Assembly: GCA_963082975.1 (NCBI GenBank)
Contig: OY720344.1
Location: forward strand, 96,787,228 to 96,851,227
Direction: 5' to 3'
Length of the DNA: 64,000 nt
Origin: Labia minor
Taxonomy: Eukaryota > Arthropoda > Insecta > Dermaptera > Spongiphoridae
Both the position numbers and the translations under genes were made by a program. Of the stretch, positions 12,601 to 27,600 are shown one piece after another. Each line of letters begins with the position of its first letter. Position 1 is the stretch's first letter. Below the pieces are notes generated by a model that was given only the letters and a program-made list of their open reading frames with translations, made no database searches and was not told where the DNA came from.

Positions 12601-15600
12601 TTCGAATTTCTCTTTAAATGTGTGTGATCTTCTTACTACTTATTAATTAATTCATTGATAGCGCCACTAGCGCAAAATTTGGCATAGTGTTGATATTCAT
12701 TTGACATGTTAATTTAAAAATATTTTATTGCAACTTAAAATTTAATAAATATGATCTAATAATATTTAAAATGTTAACTTTTAGAATAAAATGAAATATA
12801 GGTAAAATTAACACTCGGGGGGGGGGGGGGGGGGCAGTTTAACGACTGGAAAGTCAAATTTAGAACAGCGCTATCTATGAACTTACTAAATAAGTAATAA
12901 TTAATAGATATAGATTACACACAATACTAATACCCCAATCTGTTTATAGAATAATAATAACATATCTGGTATTTCCAGAAACTTATTAAACCAAATATAC
13001 TATCTTCAAAATTATACTAATTAAGTTTTATAATATAATTGTTTACATTCATAATTGGTCATTATGTTCAAATGTGATTGCTTATAAATGAGAAAAGTGG
13101 AATAGCAGTTTCTATTTTTATTTTTATTAAACAAAATACCCATTGCTGGTGTATTCACGTCCATAAAAATCAAATATAAAGAAATGAACTGTGTTGGAAT
13201 ATCTTGTTTCAATCAATAAAATACTTGGCAATTATTTTTCATTCTAGTTTTCCATCATAATAAAAATAATATATTATATATTTTCCGATTTAATTTATTT
13301 ATTATTTTATTAAGTCGAAAAAACATTAATAGAAAACGAGGATGTTGTTGTTTTTAATTAATCTTGTATATTTTAAATAATTATTCAATTAAATAGAATA
13401 CTTAATGGATGTTCTTTAAAAGAAACGAGTATTTATTTTTATCGAATGGACTAAATTGCCTAAAATTAAAATGATCTTCTTTTAACTCGATTCTCATAAT
13501 AGTTTATAATTCCGGTTTCGATTTTTTTTTAAACTACTAAGTGCACTCTCTCTTATTTATATTTAGACTCGGGAATAAACATCTTTAGAATATTAAGTAT
13601 AAATAATTTTCATATTGTATATACAGATGATAATTGCTCATTTACCTTAAGTAATTTTTTACAGCTTGATACAAATTGTCCACTGGGTGTGGTCTGACTG
13701 AAAAATTTAACCATTTCCATGACAACACCCTCAGGCCTTAGCAGCTTGATACTAAAATCGAGACCATCGCTCAAGAAAACTTTGGCATAAAGAGCCTCGA
13801 GGATCGAGAGCGAATGCGGCATCGACTCGACGAACAGGTCGATTGGCAGCTCGCAGAGGATCACCTAAAAAGAAGAGTATTACGGCTTAGAAATCCATTG
13901 GTTGTTTTCTTTCTCTTGTTCTACCCCTCCCCCCCCCCCATTTTCATACTTTCGTCATATATTATTTTCAAAAATTAATTTCAATTGAAAAGAGGAACGC
14001 TTCATTGGATAAAATATTTATTTTATTTTTAATAAACAAGAGTTTGAAAATGTGACTTTCTTCTCATATATATACAATATATATAATTTCTGTCGTATGT
14101 ATGTGATGTCTGTAACATTATGAAGTTAGTTACAAATTGTCAAAATTATTAATTAGTAACTAACTTTATTGTATTAAGACTAGAAGCCGCCTGTCCCTCT
14201 AAAAATAAGAAGAGTTTATGTCGCCCGCCGGCAGTATATAATCCAAAACTTAGCAAATTATTTTTTGGTATATGACCCTAAATTTAAGATAAGATCAACA
14301 TCAAACAAATTAATTTATAATTATAAAGCTATTCATATATATATATATATATATATAAATATAATTAGTAAATTAAATTAATTAATCTATGCGCACGGCA
14401 GTGCGCCGGCCAAGTTCCAGCAAGCCGCGCGCATGCCGTAAGTATATTTACACGAATGGTTTGGAGTCACTTTTGACCCCCCTGTATCTCAGTGCCTATT
14501 GCAAGTACAGAGATAAAATTTTATCTACGTAGTCATGTACTAGAACTAAAGCAGGATGCCAAATTTCATAGTTATAGCTTCAGTAGATCCTGAAATATGA
14601 CCCTGTGAAAATGGCTTATTTTGGAACTGATTCACTGATTGGTCAACAAAATTCTTAGGGTATTTCCAATTGTCCTAGCGCTATGAAATTTGGCATACAG
14701 GTCGTGTGTTATAAGTAGGTTAACAAAAAATTATGAAATTTAAGAAATCGGTCAAGCTTGAGTTGTTATAATCGAATATCAATGCGATTTTAACGAATTC
14801 AAACGAATTCATTGGTTTTGTCAGAAACTAATCAAGCTAGGTCTTCGAAATTTGGTACACCGATATTATTCACAGTTTGTAGATTTCTTTTAAAATTTCG
14901 TCAAAATAGGTTAACCGGAAGTGGTACTTTACCTACACTGGTTGCGTTTACCTTTCAAGTAAAGTACCAGTTTGCTTCAAGATATTTGCTTCATATTTTG
15001 TATATAGATTTAAAAATATGAAAAAAATTCAGATACCAAATTTCATCATGATCTGACTACCGGAAGTGACATTTTACCTATACAAGTAGCGTTAGGTGTA
15101 AATTATAAATATATATAATAGTGTTAAACCATTTTACTTTATAATTTAAATTAATTAGTTTGTTTATTTTTATTGTTATAACTTAACAATTTCTATATAT
15201 TTCTATATAATTTTCAATTAATATTAATAGTTCTAATTATTTATTATTCAATACAAGTTGGAAATTCAGAACTATAAAATAAAAGAACAAATAAAATTAT
15301 TATATTTAATATATAAACAAATATAATTTTAATTTAAAAAAATTTGCAATTTTTTTAAACACAAAATTACTTCCAAGGCTAAGAATGGACGCGGGCGCGG
15401 CACAAAAAGGAAAAAATAGGAAGCTTTCTTAAAAAAAAGTATTGAAATCTAATCAAAAACATACCTGTTAAAAAGGGGGCCAAGTTCCTATCGGCTATTT
15501 GTTTGCCTAAAAAAGGGTTCAAATCCATCCCAATGCCAAGTTTAGATGCACTTCAAAATCATTCATAATCATTTTTATCAACAGCCTGATCCACTGGTAA

Positions 15601-18600
15601 ACATTTGGCATTCCAAAGAATCGCCACCACACCCAGTCCTCCGCCTCCTCCATCCAGGCACGCCACTTTATTCACGTCAACGGTCCATCTGGCCGAAATT
15701 CACTTTACCATACACCCAACTTAAAATATGGTATAGTTGTTAAAATACGTAGGTACATGGTTTAAAATATCTACAATTATAATACTTAGAAATTTAAACT
15801 TGGCAGGTTTTCGTACTGTACGTAACACTAGATTAATTGTATAATTATATTTATTATTTAAATATATAATTTAACCTGCTAATTCTAAGTATTAAAATTG
15901 TAGATATTTTAAACCAAGTACCTACGTATTTTAACAACTATACCATATTTTAAGTTGGGTATATGGTAAAGTGAATTTCGGCCAGATGAACCGTTGACGT
16001 GAATAAAGTGGCGTGTAGTGTGCCTGGATGCAGGAGGCGGAGGACTTGGTGTGGGACTGAGTGTTTTGTACAGCACGAAAACCTGCCAAGTTCAAATTTC
16101 TAAGTATTATAATTGTAGATATTTTAAACCATGTACCTACGTATTTTAACAACTATACCATATTTTAAGTTGGGTGTATGGTAAAGTGAATTTCGACCAG
16201 ATGGACCGTTGACGTGAATAAAGTGGCGTGCTTGGATGGAGGAGGCGGAGGACTGGGTGTGGTGGCGATTCTTTGGAATGCCAAATGTTTACCAGTGGAT
16301 CAGGCTGTTGATAAAAATGATTATGAATGATTTTGAAGTGCATCTAAACTTGGCATTGGGATGGATTTGAACCCTTTTTTAGGCAAACAAATAGCCGATA
16401 GGAACTTGGCCCCCTTTTTAACAGGTATGTTTTTGATTAGATAATAATTTACCCAAAAATGAGACCTATACAGATGAATTAATTACCTTAAAAAATTTTT
16501 AATACTAAAATTTCATAAAGATATTGTGAGCCGTTTCCAAAAATAAAAAGACATGCCTAATTAATTAATTAATTATATGTCTCTGCACAATTTTTGGTAT
16601 CATAATAAAATTAAATAAAGTCAGTTTACTATTTTGTTATTCAACCAGAATGATTTATATTTATGTTTATATGGATGTATCATCAGAGAATTTTTTTTAA
16701 TTTAACATAAAAATTAATAATTATAAACCGAGTAACCTATAGTTTTGAACAATTCCTTTATTAACAATTTATAAAATTTCATCGAATAACTATGTGAATT
16801 GACATTGAAATATAGAGGAAAATGACTGACATAAAATAAATAACTTAAATGAAACAAAGATAGAAATTAGATGAAGATAGCTAAAGATAGAAATAGATGA
16901 AAAAATATGGTTATTGTAACAAAGAACTTAAAAAGTTTAGTAGTAGTAGTCATAAAGATAGATAGTTAGAAGATTACATAACTATTATAATAATTATTGA
17001 TTATTATATTAGAAATATATTATCATCATTAATGGTTAAAGGTTGAACAATAAATTTCCAAAAATTTTATACTTATTTGTACAAGAAAGCATTTTTATCA
17101 ATATTATTGATGATTGAAGATATATATATATATATAATAAATTAATAAAATATAATTTATTTACACGTATATTTATTTTTTTATAATTTAATTTATTTTT
17201 CATAAACATATATATATTAAATAGATCAATATTTATTTATATAAATTATAAATTTATTAAATTTGATATACTATATATAATATATATATACATATAGCGA
17301 ATCACTGTGAAAATTTAAACACAAATAATCATTTGAAAATACATTTTAATATTTTTGTTTTAGTCAACTGTAAAATGTAATAAGTTAATCATGATATGTT
17401 ATTGAAAGTTCATTTATGGGAAAAATCATTTTACTTAATGGGTATTTTTAATTAATATAATTAAACAATATGAGACAATAAATATAACTGGCTTTAGAAA
17501 ACACTATCTTAATTATCTTGATTATGATTGATTATAAAACTTTTTAAGGATTGCAACTGAATGGTTTACATCCTTTAAGCTGTTTCGAATTTAGATTTTT
17601 CAGTCACTAATATTGCTCTTAGCCTTTTAAATATATCAATTTATTATATAAATATAAATTTAGATTAAAATAATCAATTTTATTTAATTTAAATTAAATT
17701 ATTAAATTAAATTATGAATTGAGGGCCATGATCAGCAGTATCTTTGTCTTTGCCTATCCTCAAGGGGCGAAATTGAATTCATAAAAGTAGCAATTTGAAA
17801 AATAATGTTTAAACTTCAAAATAATTCAACCAATTATTTATAAATAAATTAAATAAATTATGTATTAGATAATATACATTACTTAGGTTATTGAATAAAC
17901 AGATCTATTAAAAAAGGTTGATTTATAAGAATAATAAGAAATAAATTTATTTTAGTTTTAATTTTTTTTTATTAAATTGAGATAAAGAGATAATTCATTT
18001 TATTCAAAGATTGAGAAGATTGAGTAGGGGAACGATGGAAAAATTAATGAAAAAAAATAATTTATTTATTTAAGAATCTCTCAATTAGATTTAACTATGT
18101 GAATGAAATTAGTAATTGAATAATAAGTTTTATTGAATAATTATATGAATGTCAGCGAAAAATAGCAAATAATCGAAATTTATTATGAATGATTATTAAT
18201 ATAGGTAACGAAAAAATTTCAAGAGAGATGATAAAAAATTTTAATTATAAAATCTAGATTGCTTGAAATTTATATTTAAACCTAAATCCGTTAAAAATTT
18301 AATTTTTCTACAAATAATAAATAAAATCTACTATAATATTTTTTTAATATAGTAAACTATTATCTACATATATCTGTAATTCTTGATCACACCAATCACA
18401 TTTATAATAATGTAATTTATGAATTAATCCTCAATATGCATAGAGCTCATGTGATTCTCTTCTGATTAAGATAATCATTACAAATTACTAATAAATAAAT
18501 AAATAAATCATAAATCATAACTCACACTTTAAATAAGACTAATAATTTAACAATAAAATTTTTTTAATGGAAAAATGAAAGTTACATTTATTTTTAATAA

Positions 18601-21600
18601 TGATTGTAATAAAAAAATATTTTAATTAATCTACCCGTCTATTTTGTTATTAATATAATTAAGGCTATACAGAGACGTGCCCTGCTCAAGAAAAAGGCAA
18701 ACCACCTGTTAAGAATTCTGGACTTGGTCAGATAATTAGCATCCATAACTGGAGAAAGCAAACATGATTTTTTTTAAAAAAAATAAATATGTACTGAATA
18801 TTTTCACTTTTTTTTTAAAGGTATTTCTTAAATATTCAAAGAAATTTTATATTCCTATACATTGGAAATAATTAAAAAGAATTAGTGATAATTAATTATA
18901 ATTTTAAGATATTTCTACAAAAAGAAAAAAACTTGAAGGTTTATCTTTCATACTACATGAAAATGACATTAATTTATATAAAATATCTCTATGTATTTTT
19001 TGTAATTTCTAAAAGAAAAAAAATCTATCTACGGTACATGCATATATATATTATATTGCCGTTTTTCTTTCCATTCCTATTCATACACTTTGCCTGTTAG
19101 TGTCATATGGAAATGAATAGAAAAAAGAAAACAAACAAATAAATCACGTGTGAAATCTAACAGAACGGGACACTCATATAAGAAAGATTGTTAAAGACGA
19201 TTAATAATAAGTGTAAAAGAAACATTTCCTAATTTTTTTTTTTCAATTTTTATATATAAACAATAATAGAGAAGGAAAACTCTTCTCTTTATTACTAATT
19301 AATGTATATCAGGAGTGATAATAATACAATAAATAGTTCAAAGAACTGTTTGAATTTTAAATTTCTTTATCACTAAGAATTCCCAGAACATAAAACTGAA
19401 CTTTGTCTAATTAATATATGAAAAGAAGAAATAGTAATTGTGTCTTGTTTTAAACTATTTGAATATAATTTCCAATTTTTGAATGAATTAAATTGGTACT
19501 GAAATAATTAGTTTTAGATAATCTATCGGCTGTAGTAAATTTATTATTATGATTCTTGGCCATGATCTGACAATAATAAACACACAAATCCCACATGTGA
19601 ACATAAAAAGTCTCCCAATAATTCTTGCAGATATAATAATATAATATAATATAATCTTCAGAGTCCCGGATATACGAGGTTGGTTCAAAAGAAAAGATGA
19701 ATTTTAAATTTTCGCGAGCTGTGTACATTCGATTATCGAAATGTCCTTCGATTATGTTGGTACACATATGTTTCTCATATGTTGACAATATCAGCCATTT
19801 TGGATTAGTAGTTTGTTTATGACAACTGAAAAAGTTAGTAATGTTTTTGGGTGTTCTTCGATTTTTTGCTTAAAAAAATGGATCAAAGAATTTGTATTAA
19901 ATTTTGCGTTAAAAATGGATTAAAGTGCTCGAACGCACTTAAAATGTTGACTGTGGCATTCGGCGAGTCAACTTTGTCTCAAAAAAATGTTTATAAGTGA
20001 TATCAAATGTGAAGGTTTTGCTCACTGTTTTCTTAGATTACAATGATTACAGTGGTGCATCATGAATTCTTGTCAACACGTCGTATTGTTAATAAGGAAT
20101 ACTTCTAGGAAGTTATGCAACGTTTGCGTGAAGCAATACGGTTCAAATGATCTGAATTGTGGAAAAACAAATCATGGATAATGCACCAGCTTATCATCAT
20201 CAATGCTTTTTCGTGATTTTTTGTCCAAAAACAACACCATAATCATGCCTCAACCACTGTATTCACCAGATTTGGCTCCTTGCGACTTTTTCCTAATCCC
20301 AAAACTGAAGAGACCAATGAAAGTAAAGCGTTTTACCACAATTGATGAAATAAAGTTTTAATCGAAGAACGAGCTGATGGCCATACCGAAAAGCGCATTT
20401 CAGAAGTGCTTCGACGATTGTTAGAAGCGCTTGCGTAAGTGCATTATATCTTAGGGCAGAGGTTCTTAAACCTTTGTACTCCGCGGACCCCCACTTGAAA
20501 AAAAAAATTTTTGACGGACCCCATCCCAACTTTAGGTACTTTACGTCATTTTATTAGTTAATTTCTGGCTTACGATCTCATAAGAACAAGGATATATGAT
20601 GGATATTTCTAACAGTGATTGGTGAATAACGATTTTTTTGCATATAGTAGAACACATTTTATTAGAAATTATAATATTGAAGAAAGAAAATTCAGCTAAA
20701 TATGAAGATGGAAACGGTAGCAATAGTTTTCTTGCACATTTCGTTGAATTTGGGTATTTGATCTCTGTTTCCTCACAAAGCCATGCCATCGCTTCTTTTA
20801 TATTAATTAAAGTTTTAACTGACTCATCATTTTCTCGTGCACCTGTACGATGGCTTTGCGGACCCCCAGTAAAGGCTTCGCGGACCCCCAGGGGTCCGCG
20901 GACCACAGTTTAAGAACCTCTGTCTTAGGGGAATTACTTTGAAGGGGACAAAATGGATATTGATGAATAAATAAATACTTTTCGAAACAATTTAAAATTC
21001 ACCTGTTCTTTCATGAAAGTATTCGGTGTTATTTTATTTATTTCTTATAATTAGATTATTGACACCAATAATTTAGCGAAATGAAAATTACTTTCTTTTA
21101 GTCATCGTTTACAAAGAAATTTATATTTTTGTTTAAATATTTCCCTAAAAAAGACACTAAAATATTAATTTCTTACCCTGAAAATATAAATATACAATTA
21201 TAAATAAATAATTAATCATTACAGTTATTGATTGTAAAGGGATTTCCAGAGTACGACAGGTTTAATTAAATTCTTTCTTTTTTTATGAAAAATCTAATTC
21301 AGTTGGGATAATAAATTTCCAAGATCCTAAGTAAATATCGTTAATGTATTATAATTCCTATTTTAATGAAATGTTAATTAAAAGTTTAAATATCATAAAT
21401 TTTTTTAAAATTTATCTAGGTATATAATTTTTTTTTATTTCTGAGTTATTCTAGTAAATTTATTTAACTGTATTTCTTTCTAACTAAATTTCCCTTTGAT
21501 AATAGCGGCCTTTTTTCCAATAAATTTTATATTTTGCGTTTGTTTATATTGAGATATTATAAAAGACTTTTTTTTAATTTCTAATCTTTTCCTTATACCC

Positions 21601-24600
21601 TGCAACTTCAACTAACCTTAACAACAAATCTAGATGATATGAAAATTGATCTTCGCTTTGTTCCTTTTGGTATATTTCCATAAAACATCTTAAATTACAT
21701 CTCAATCAACCTCTACAAAATATTACCTGTATTATGTAAATTAAAATTAAACTTAAAATATCTAACATAATAAGAAGTCCCTGGTTCCAGTCGGAACTTT
21801 AAAAAAAATTATTTCTTATGGACTGTGAATATTGTTTTAAGATTATTACGGGATTGGCTAAGAATATTAATAAATTCGTTGAGGTGTTAATATGATGCTT
21901 TCTAATATTCTTATCTTATAATCTTAATTTTGTCTATTTATACATAGAAAATATCAATCAATTTCTGTTTTTGTTATTTTGGTATAAAACATTTTAATGA
22001 AATTTATTAAACTAACTCGGTTCAGAGAAGCTATCCATTTATCCGCACATGTTCGACACAATGAATACAAAATTATCTTATCTTATTATTCTAGCAAAAA
22101 TTGTATATATACATTATATTTCTATATATATTTGTATGCATATATATTTACATATATATAGATTTGTATATTTTTGAGATATTAAACCGCTCCAAGATTT
22201 TTTTTGAAATTTATACCATAGATAATATTTATAAAGACAAATCGATCTGTCTTGGTTTCAGCCTCGGGAAAAATCATCTTCATTAGTTTTTTCTTAATTT
22301 AAATTTATATGACGTCATTCATATTTTCCTCTTGTCATTCTTTTTTAATTGAAAATGTACTGATATTTTTTATATTTAAAATATTTTAAAATTTTTTTAT
22401 TTAATTTCGAAATAAAACTAAAAATATTTATTTAAGAATCAAATTACGAAATATATTTATTAATCTTTCACCAAAAAAATCTAAAAAAAAATTGTCTTGC
22501 AAAAATCGTAAGTTTATTTATGATATTTTATCAATTTTGTAATCTGTTTTGTCGTTTAATTTTTTGTTAATTCTTATAAATTATTAATCGTAAATTTTAT
22601 ATGATTTTTATTCTTTCTTTCTATTTTCGCGTTTATTTTTTTATTAAATTACTATTACTAATTTATATTCATTTATTCATTGTTCTTTTATTAATTAATT
22701 TTTAGATAGATTTATAATTTTTAATATTTTTCACTAAAATATTATTTAAATTTTATTAATATTATTTATTATAATTAAGGACCCCAAGTTCCACTCATTT
22801 TAATCAGATTGATGCAATGATGTAACATTTAATAATTGTAATAAATAATTAAATAATTGTATATCAATATTTTTTAAAGGGTCGAGCGAGAGCTTGGTAT
22901 CCCATGTATTTAATATTAATTCACACACACACAAACAAAATGATTCAAATACTTAAATAATTTTTTATATTTTTATTTATAATAATCAATTATTATTTAA
23001 ATTATTTAATAAAATTTAGTATAAAAGTTCTCATTTTAATTATATTTATATAAGTAATATAATTTAATATTATTATATTAGACTTATGCAACAATTTATT
23101 TGAAAAAAGATATTTTTAAATGCTTATGAATTAAAGAAAGAAATTTGTTTTTAAAATATCATAAATAATATGTTGAGAATTTTCAAGATTATATAGACAG
23201 AAAAATTAATTATTTACTTACAATTTGCCAGATTATTAATAAGATAAATTTTAGCTTAATATTTAACTTTTATACTATCGAGTTGTTTTGTACATAGAAA
23301 ATATCAAACAATTTGTTACTTGAAAATCTAAGAAATCTTTTAGTAAAAAATATTTTATAAGAATTTATTAAAAGCTCCTCGATGTTCATTCAATCCCTTT
23401 TTAAATAATAGAAATAATATTTAAAGTTTCTTTATTTATAATTATTCATAGGTATTATTGTATTGTTAACTTCATGAATATTTTGTTTTGTGTGGGGAGT
23501 AATAATATCCTTATATTTTATTTATAAATTAAAGTAAAAATTTTAAATATAACAAAATTATTAATCCAATATTAATTAAAGTTAGCCAATGTGGAGGCGC
23601 TGATGTCGTTCCTGACGTTATTTAGAATTACTATTTTAAATTAAGAAAAAACTAACAGAAGTGATTTTTCCTGAGGATTTTTCTTTATAAAAATTATTTA
23701 TTGAGTGAATTAAAAATACTTTCATTCTTTCTTTTTTTTTGTGTCCTTGACTTCATTTAATTAGTTTGTTTTTTGTCACTGCTTTTCTTTTTCCATTTGT
23801 GAAATTTTAATATTTTACAAAAATTATGTCTTAAAAATATCCGGTTTCCTTTCTTTTTATTTAATAATATTTTCTAATTTCTCTATAACTATTTTATTTT
23901 ACTTAAAATAATTCTTTAATTGATATTATAATAGTTGATAATTGGGATGATGAAAAATGATATCAATGATGATAGGGACAATTGCTAATTAATTTATAAA
24001 TTGTAGATTTTTTTAAGTTTAAATTTATTTCTAATTATAATATATATATATAAGTTAAAGTTGGTGACCAAACCTTAACGTTTTTAAAAACTTTTTAGTC
24101 GAAAAAGTAAAGATTACTTTTAATGACTTGTATTTATTGTGTATTTAATTTAAACAAATAAATACAATTACTTATATAAAAGAATAGTTGTGCTTGTAGC
24201 ACGTTGACGCAGCTAACCCGACAAATGGATTGCTGAGTAGACGTACAGTATGAATATACTGTATTGGGTCACAATATATGGACTATATGTGATTAGATGC
24301 AATTGCAGTTAATCGATTAACGATTCCTGGAGTGAGCTTATGCAGGTGATTCGTAAGGAACCTCTGGTCAAAACCGGCAGAGCCTCCGGCTAAGATGTGA
24401 GTTAGCAAAGAACTGGCTATGAATGCGAGAAGCCGTGTTTTATAATTAATTTAATGATGAGGTTACAGAATTCATGACGTCATGAATTCTGCTGGCGTTG
24501 CAGAATCTGAGTCTGTAACCTATTTATAACAAAAAAACATAAACCAACTTGGATTTGAATAACAATAATAAAATAAGCCACTTTGGCTTGAGTTAGGATA

Positions 24601-27600
24601 GGTTTTAGAAAGAGAAAAAAATGGGAACTCGTAACTGATAAGTTATCAGTCCAAGGATTTGATTCTGGCTCGCCCATAACTTAGAGCGAGAGGGAATCCC
24701 TTCCGGCAGGGTAGCACTTCCCAGGGCCAAAATCAGTAGCAGAATTCCCTAAAATTAACATTAACGAATCAATATTCAAATTAATCAAATTACGCCCGTT
24801 ACAATATTCATTTAAAATAATAATTAATATTTTCTTTCAACTAAAATCATCTGAATGAATTAAAATGAAAATTTTTAGAATAAAATTAAATAATTTAAAT
24901 TATTTATTACAAATAAAAATAAAAAATGTATATTATATTTTAATAATCCTAAGTGGGAATTATTAGAATTAATATTCATTTTGTATTCATTGTATTTTTC
25001 TATTCATTGTTAAACATAAAATAGACATTTGTTGAACTCAAATAAGCATCAAATGAACCGAGGGAAAGAAAGATTTATTTCCATTATTATTTTATTATAA
25101 ATTTTACTTAATCGGAATATCATGTTTTGTAAAATTAAAAAATATCAATAATTATTTATAAATATAAAATTAAATATAAATTAATAATTATAAATTTAAA
25201 ACGACTATTTTCATTAAAATAAAATAAAATAAAAACAAAATAAAACAAATTGAATTATTGTAATTATTTGACCTCTGTTATTAAGTAATCAATATAATTC
25301 TACTTGTATGTATATTAATATATCAATTAAAATAATCTAGCTGAAACTTAAAAACTAATAATATTATAAAATATTATAATAATGAATTTAAAACAATTAT
25401 ATTCTGAATCATGAAATAGATTACAAATGTCATATTCATTCAACACCTAGCAAAAAGTTATTTCCCTTTTAAAGAATAGTCTTTTTTATTATTTTCAATT
25501 AGAAAAATTATGAATATATATATATATATAATTATATAATTATGAATTATATATATATGTATTAATCAAATAACTTTCCTGTGACCTCATCTTTTATGTT
25601 TCATAATTGTTATACAAAATTTAAAATACAATAAAGTAGAATTAAATAGTTATTATATTCTAGAAATTATTTATTAAAAAAAATAATTCTATAAATGAAG
25701 AAAATAGTAGGATCTACCTTTTTTTAATTATATATAACAAAAGCTCTGAATATTGTACATCCTATAAAACAACATCTCCTATCAAGTTGGTTGTCGCCCA
25801 AGTGGGGTAAAGGTGTTCTCTATGATCAGTAAAGCTTAATCTTGATCTTGTTTTTTTTGATCGGAGGCACTATATTTTATTAAATAGATTCTCAATTTGG
25901 ATCCCTCTGTGAATACTAGACTGAGCGATGTCTTTTTCTAAATTATATTTATCAATTATTTTATACTTATAATGGTAAATTTTATTTAACTTATCAATTT
26001 TCATTAAGAGATTGAAAATGTAAAAATGAAACATGAGAAAAACTAATGTTGCATTCATGAATTCAATTCTATTTATTTATTATTTATTATTGATTTAACT
26101 TACAATTAGAAGAGCAGAATTTAACTTTAACGTTTAACTTACTTTCTCTTTGAATTATTTACATAATAACATTTAAAATTTATTTTTAAATATAATTTCA
26201 ATAATTCTCTTTTTATAATTATTGAAAATATTATACTAATTTTAAATCATATTTTATATATATCTATATATATAACTGAAAACAAAAGATATATTTTCAT
26301 ACTTAATAAATAATAATTTTAATACCTATTAACCAAATCACATAAAATAACAAAAGAATCTGAATCTTTTGTCTTAATTTCACTTTTAAATTTATTTAAT
26401 TTCTTCTTGGTAACGAACGACACACAATCCAAATAATAATATCTTAAATAAATTTTAATTATCATTTAAAAAAAAATAAAATAATTTCTTATAAAGAATA
26501 AATCACGATTACTAAACAATTTAACAACATAGATGAGTTATGTTATTTTTTTTTAAAAAAAAGTGAATTTTTCTTTAATATGTAATTAATATGTAATCAT
26601 AAAAACGTGTTCAAGAGTAAAACTGTGCGCGTGAATCTTTTACTAGAAAAAGTAGAAGGAACCGAGAGAGAATATTTTGTTTTTTTAGATATTTTTTTTA
26701 TTTGATTACAATTCATTATTTTATAAAAATAAATATAAATATAATTTCTGTTATATCCTGGAGGTTAATTATTTTTTTTTTTTTTTTTAATAAAAAAAGA
26801 AATTAATTTTTTCCATTTTAGAAAAAAATATTGATTTATGCTCAATAAATAATGAAATCTATCATTGACCCCATCCTTTCTCGTTCTTTCACATTGGTAT
26901 GTACTTCCAAATACAGAAATAAACCCTCTTGCTTATGATTTTAATTGACCGTATTTATTCTCGGAAAGATATTCATAGAATTGTGTTAGATTCATGCCTT
27001 TGAACTTGGTTTTTAGTGTGTCATCATTTTGCAAATAAATGACTTCTAACTGAAGTTCTGACAGAAGTCCGTCAATCGTACACTCAAATGGATTTTGAAA
27101 TATGAAAATTTATTTTGCATCTACATCAAAAATGACAATATTTATCCGCGGGCCGGATAAAAATAGATGGTGGGCCGGATTTGGCCCGCGGGCCGTAGTT
27201 TGCCGACCCTGTCCTAAACGAACAATCATATTTATTTGAAAATTTTTATTTATAAAACTTTATTTTTTTTTATTTATAATAAGTTATTTTTTAAAGTTAG
27301 ATCTATGTATCTATCGCTGTGGCCCTATGGAACTCGAAAGTTCTTGGCCATAGCAACCACATTTCTCCAAATGTCCCTATCCTGAGCCAATCCCATCTAA
27401 CTCCTAATTTGTCCCATCTCATCCGTCCCTTCTATATTATTTGCTTAACCAGTCCTTGGTCATCCAACCGGTCGCTTCCTAATCGACGTTTCATTCAGTA
27501 AACATTCTTAAAAAATTTCAATTTATATTTAACACTTAAAAATCATTTGTACTATTAAAAAAATAAATCTTCTTGCCATATATTTATCTATATCTTTAAC

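Noticed and set aside
15546-16343. Three similar 65-73 codon frames
   Set aside because: They are the same sequence repeated by the inverted repeat. There is no known domain and no sign of selection on coding.
20541-20913. Overlapping 91- and 121-codon frames
   Set aside because: Both lie inside the non-coding hAT MITE on opposite strands.
24600-24690. tRNA-like reading with a B-box-like ggatttgattctgg
   Set aside because: The T stem does not pair and no acceptor partner is present; not called as a tRNA.
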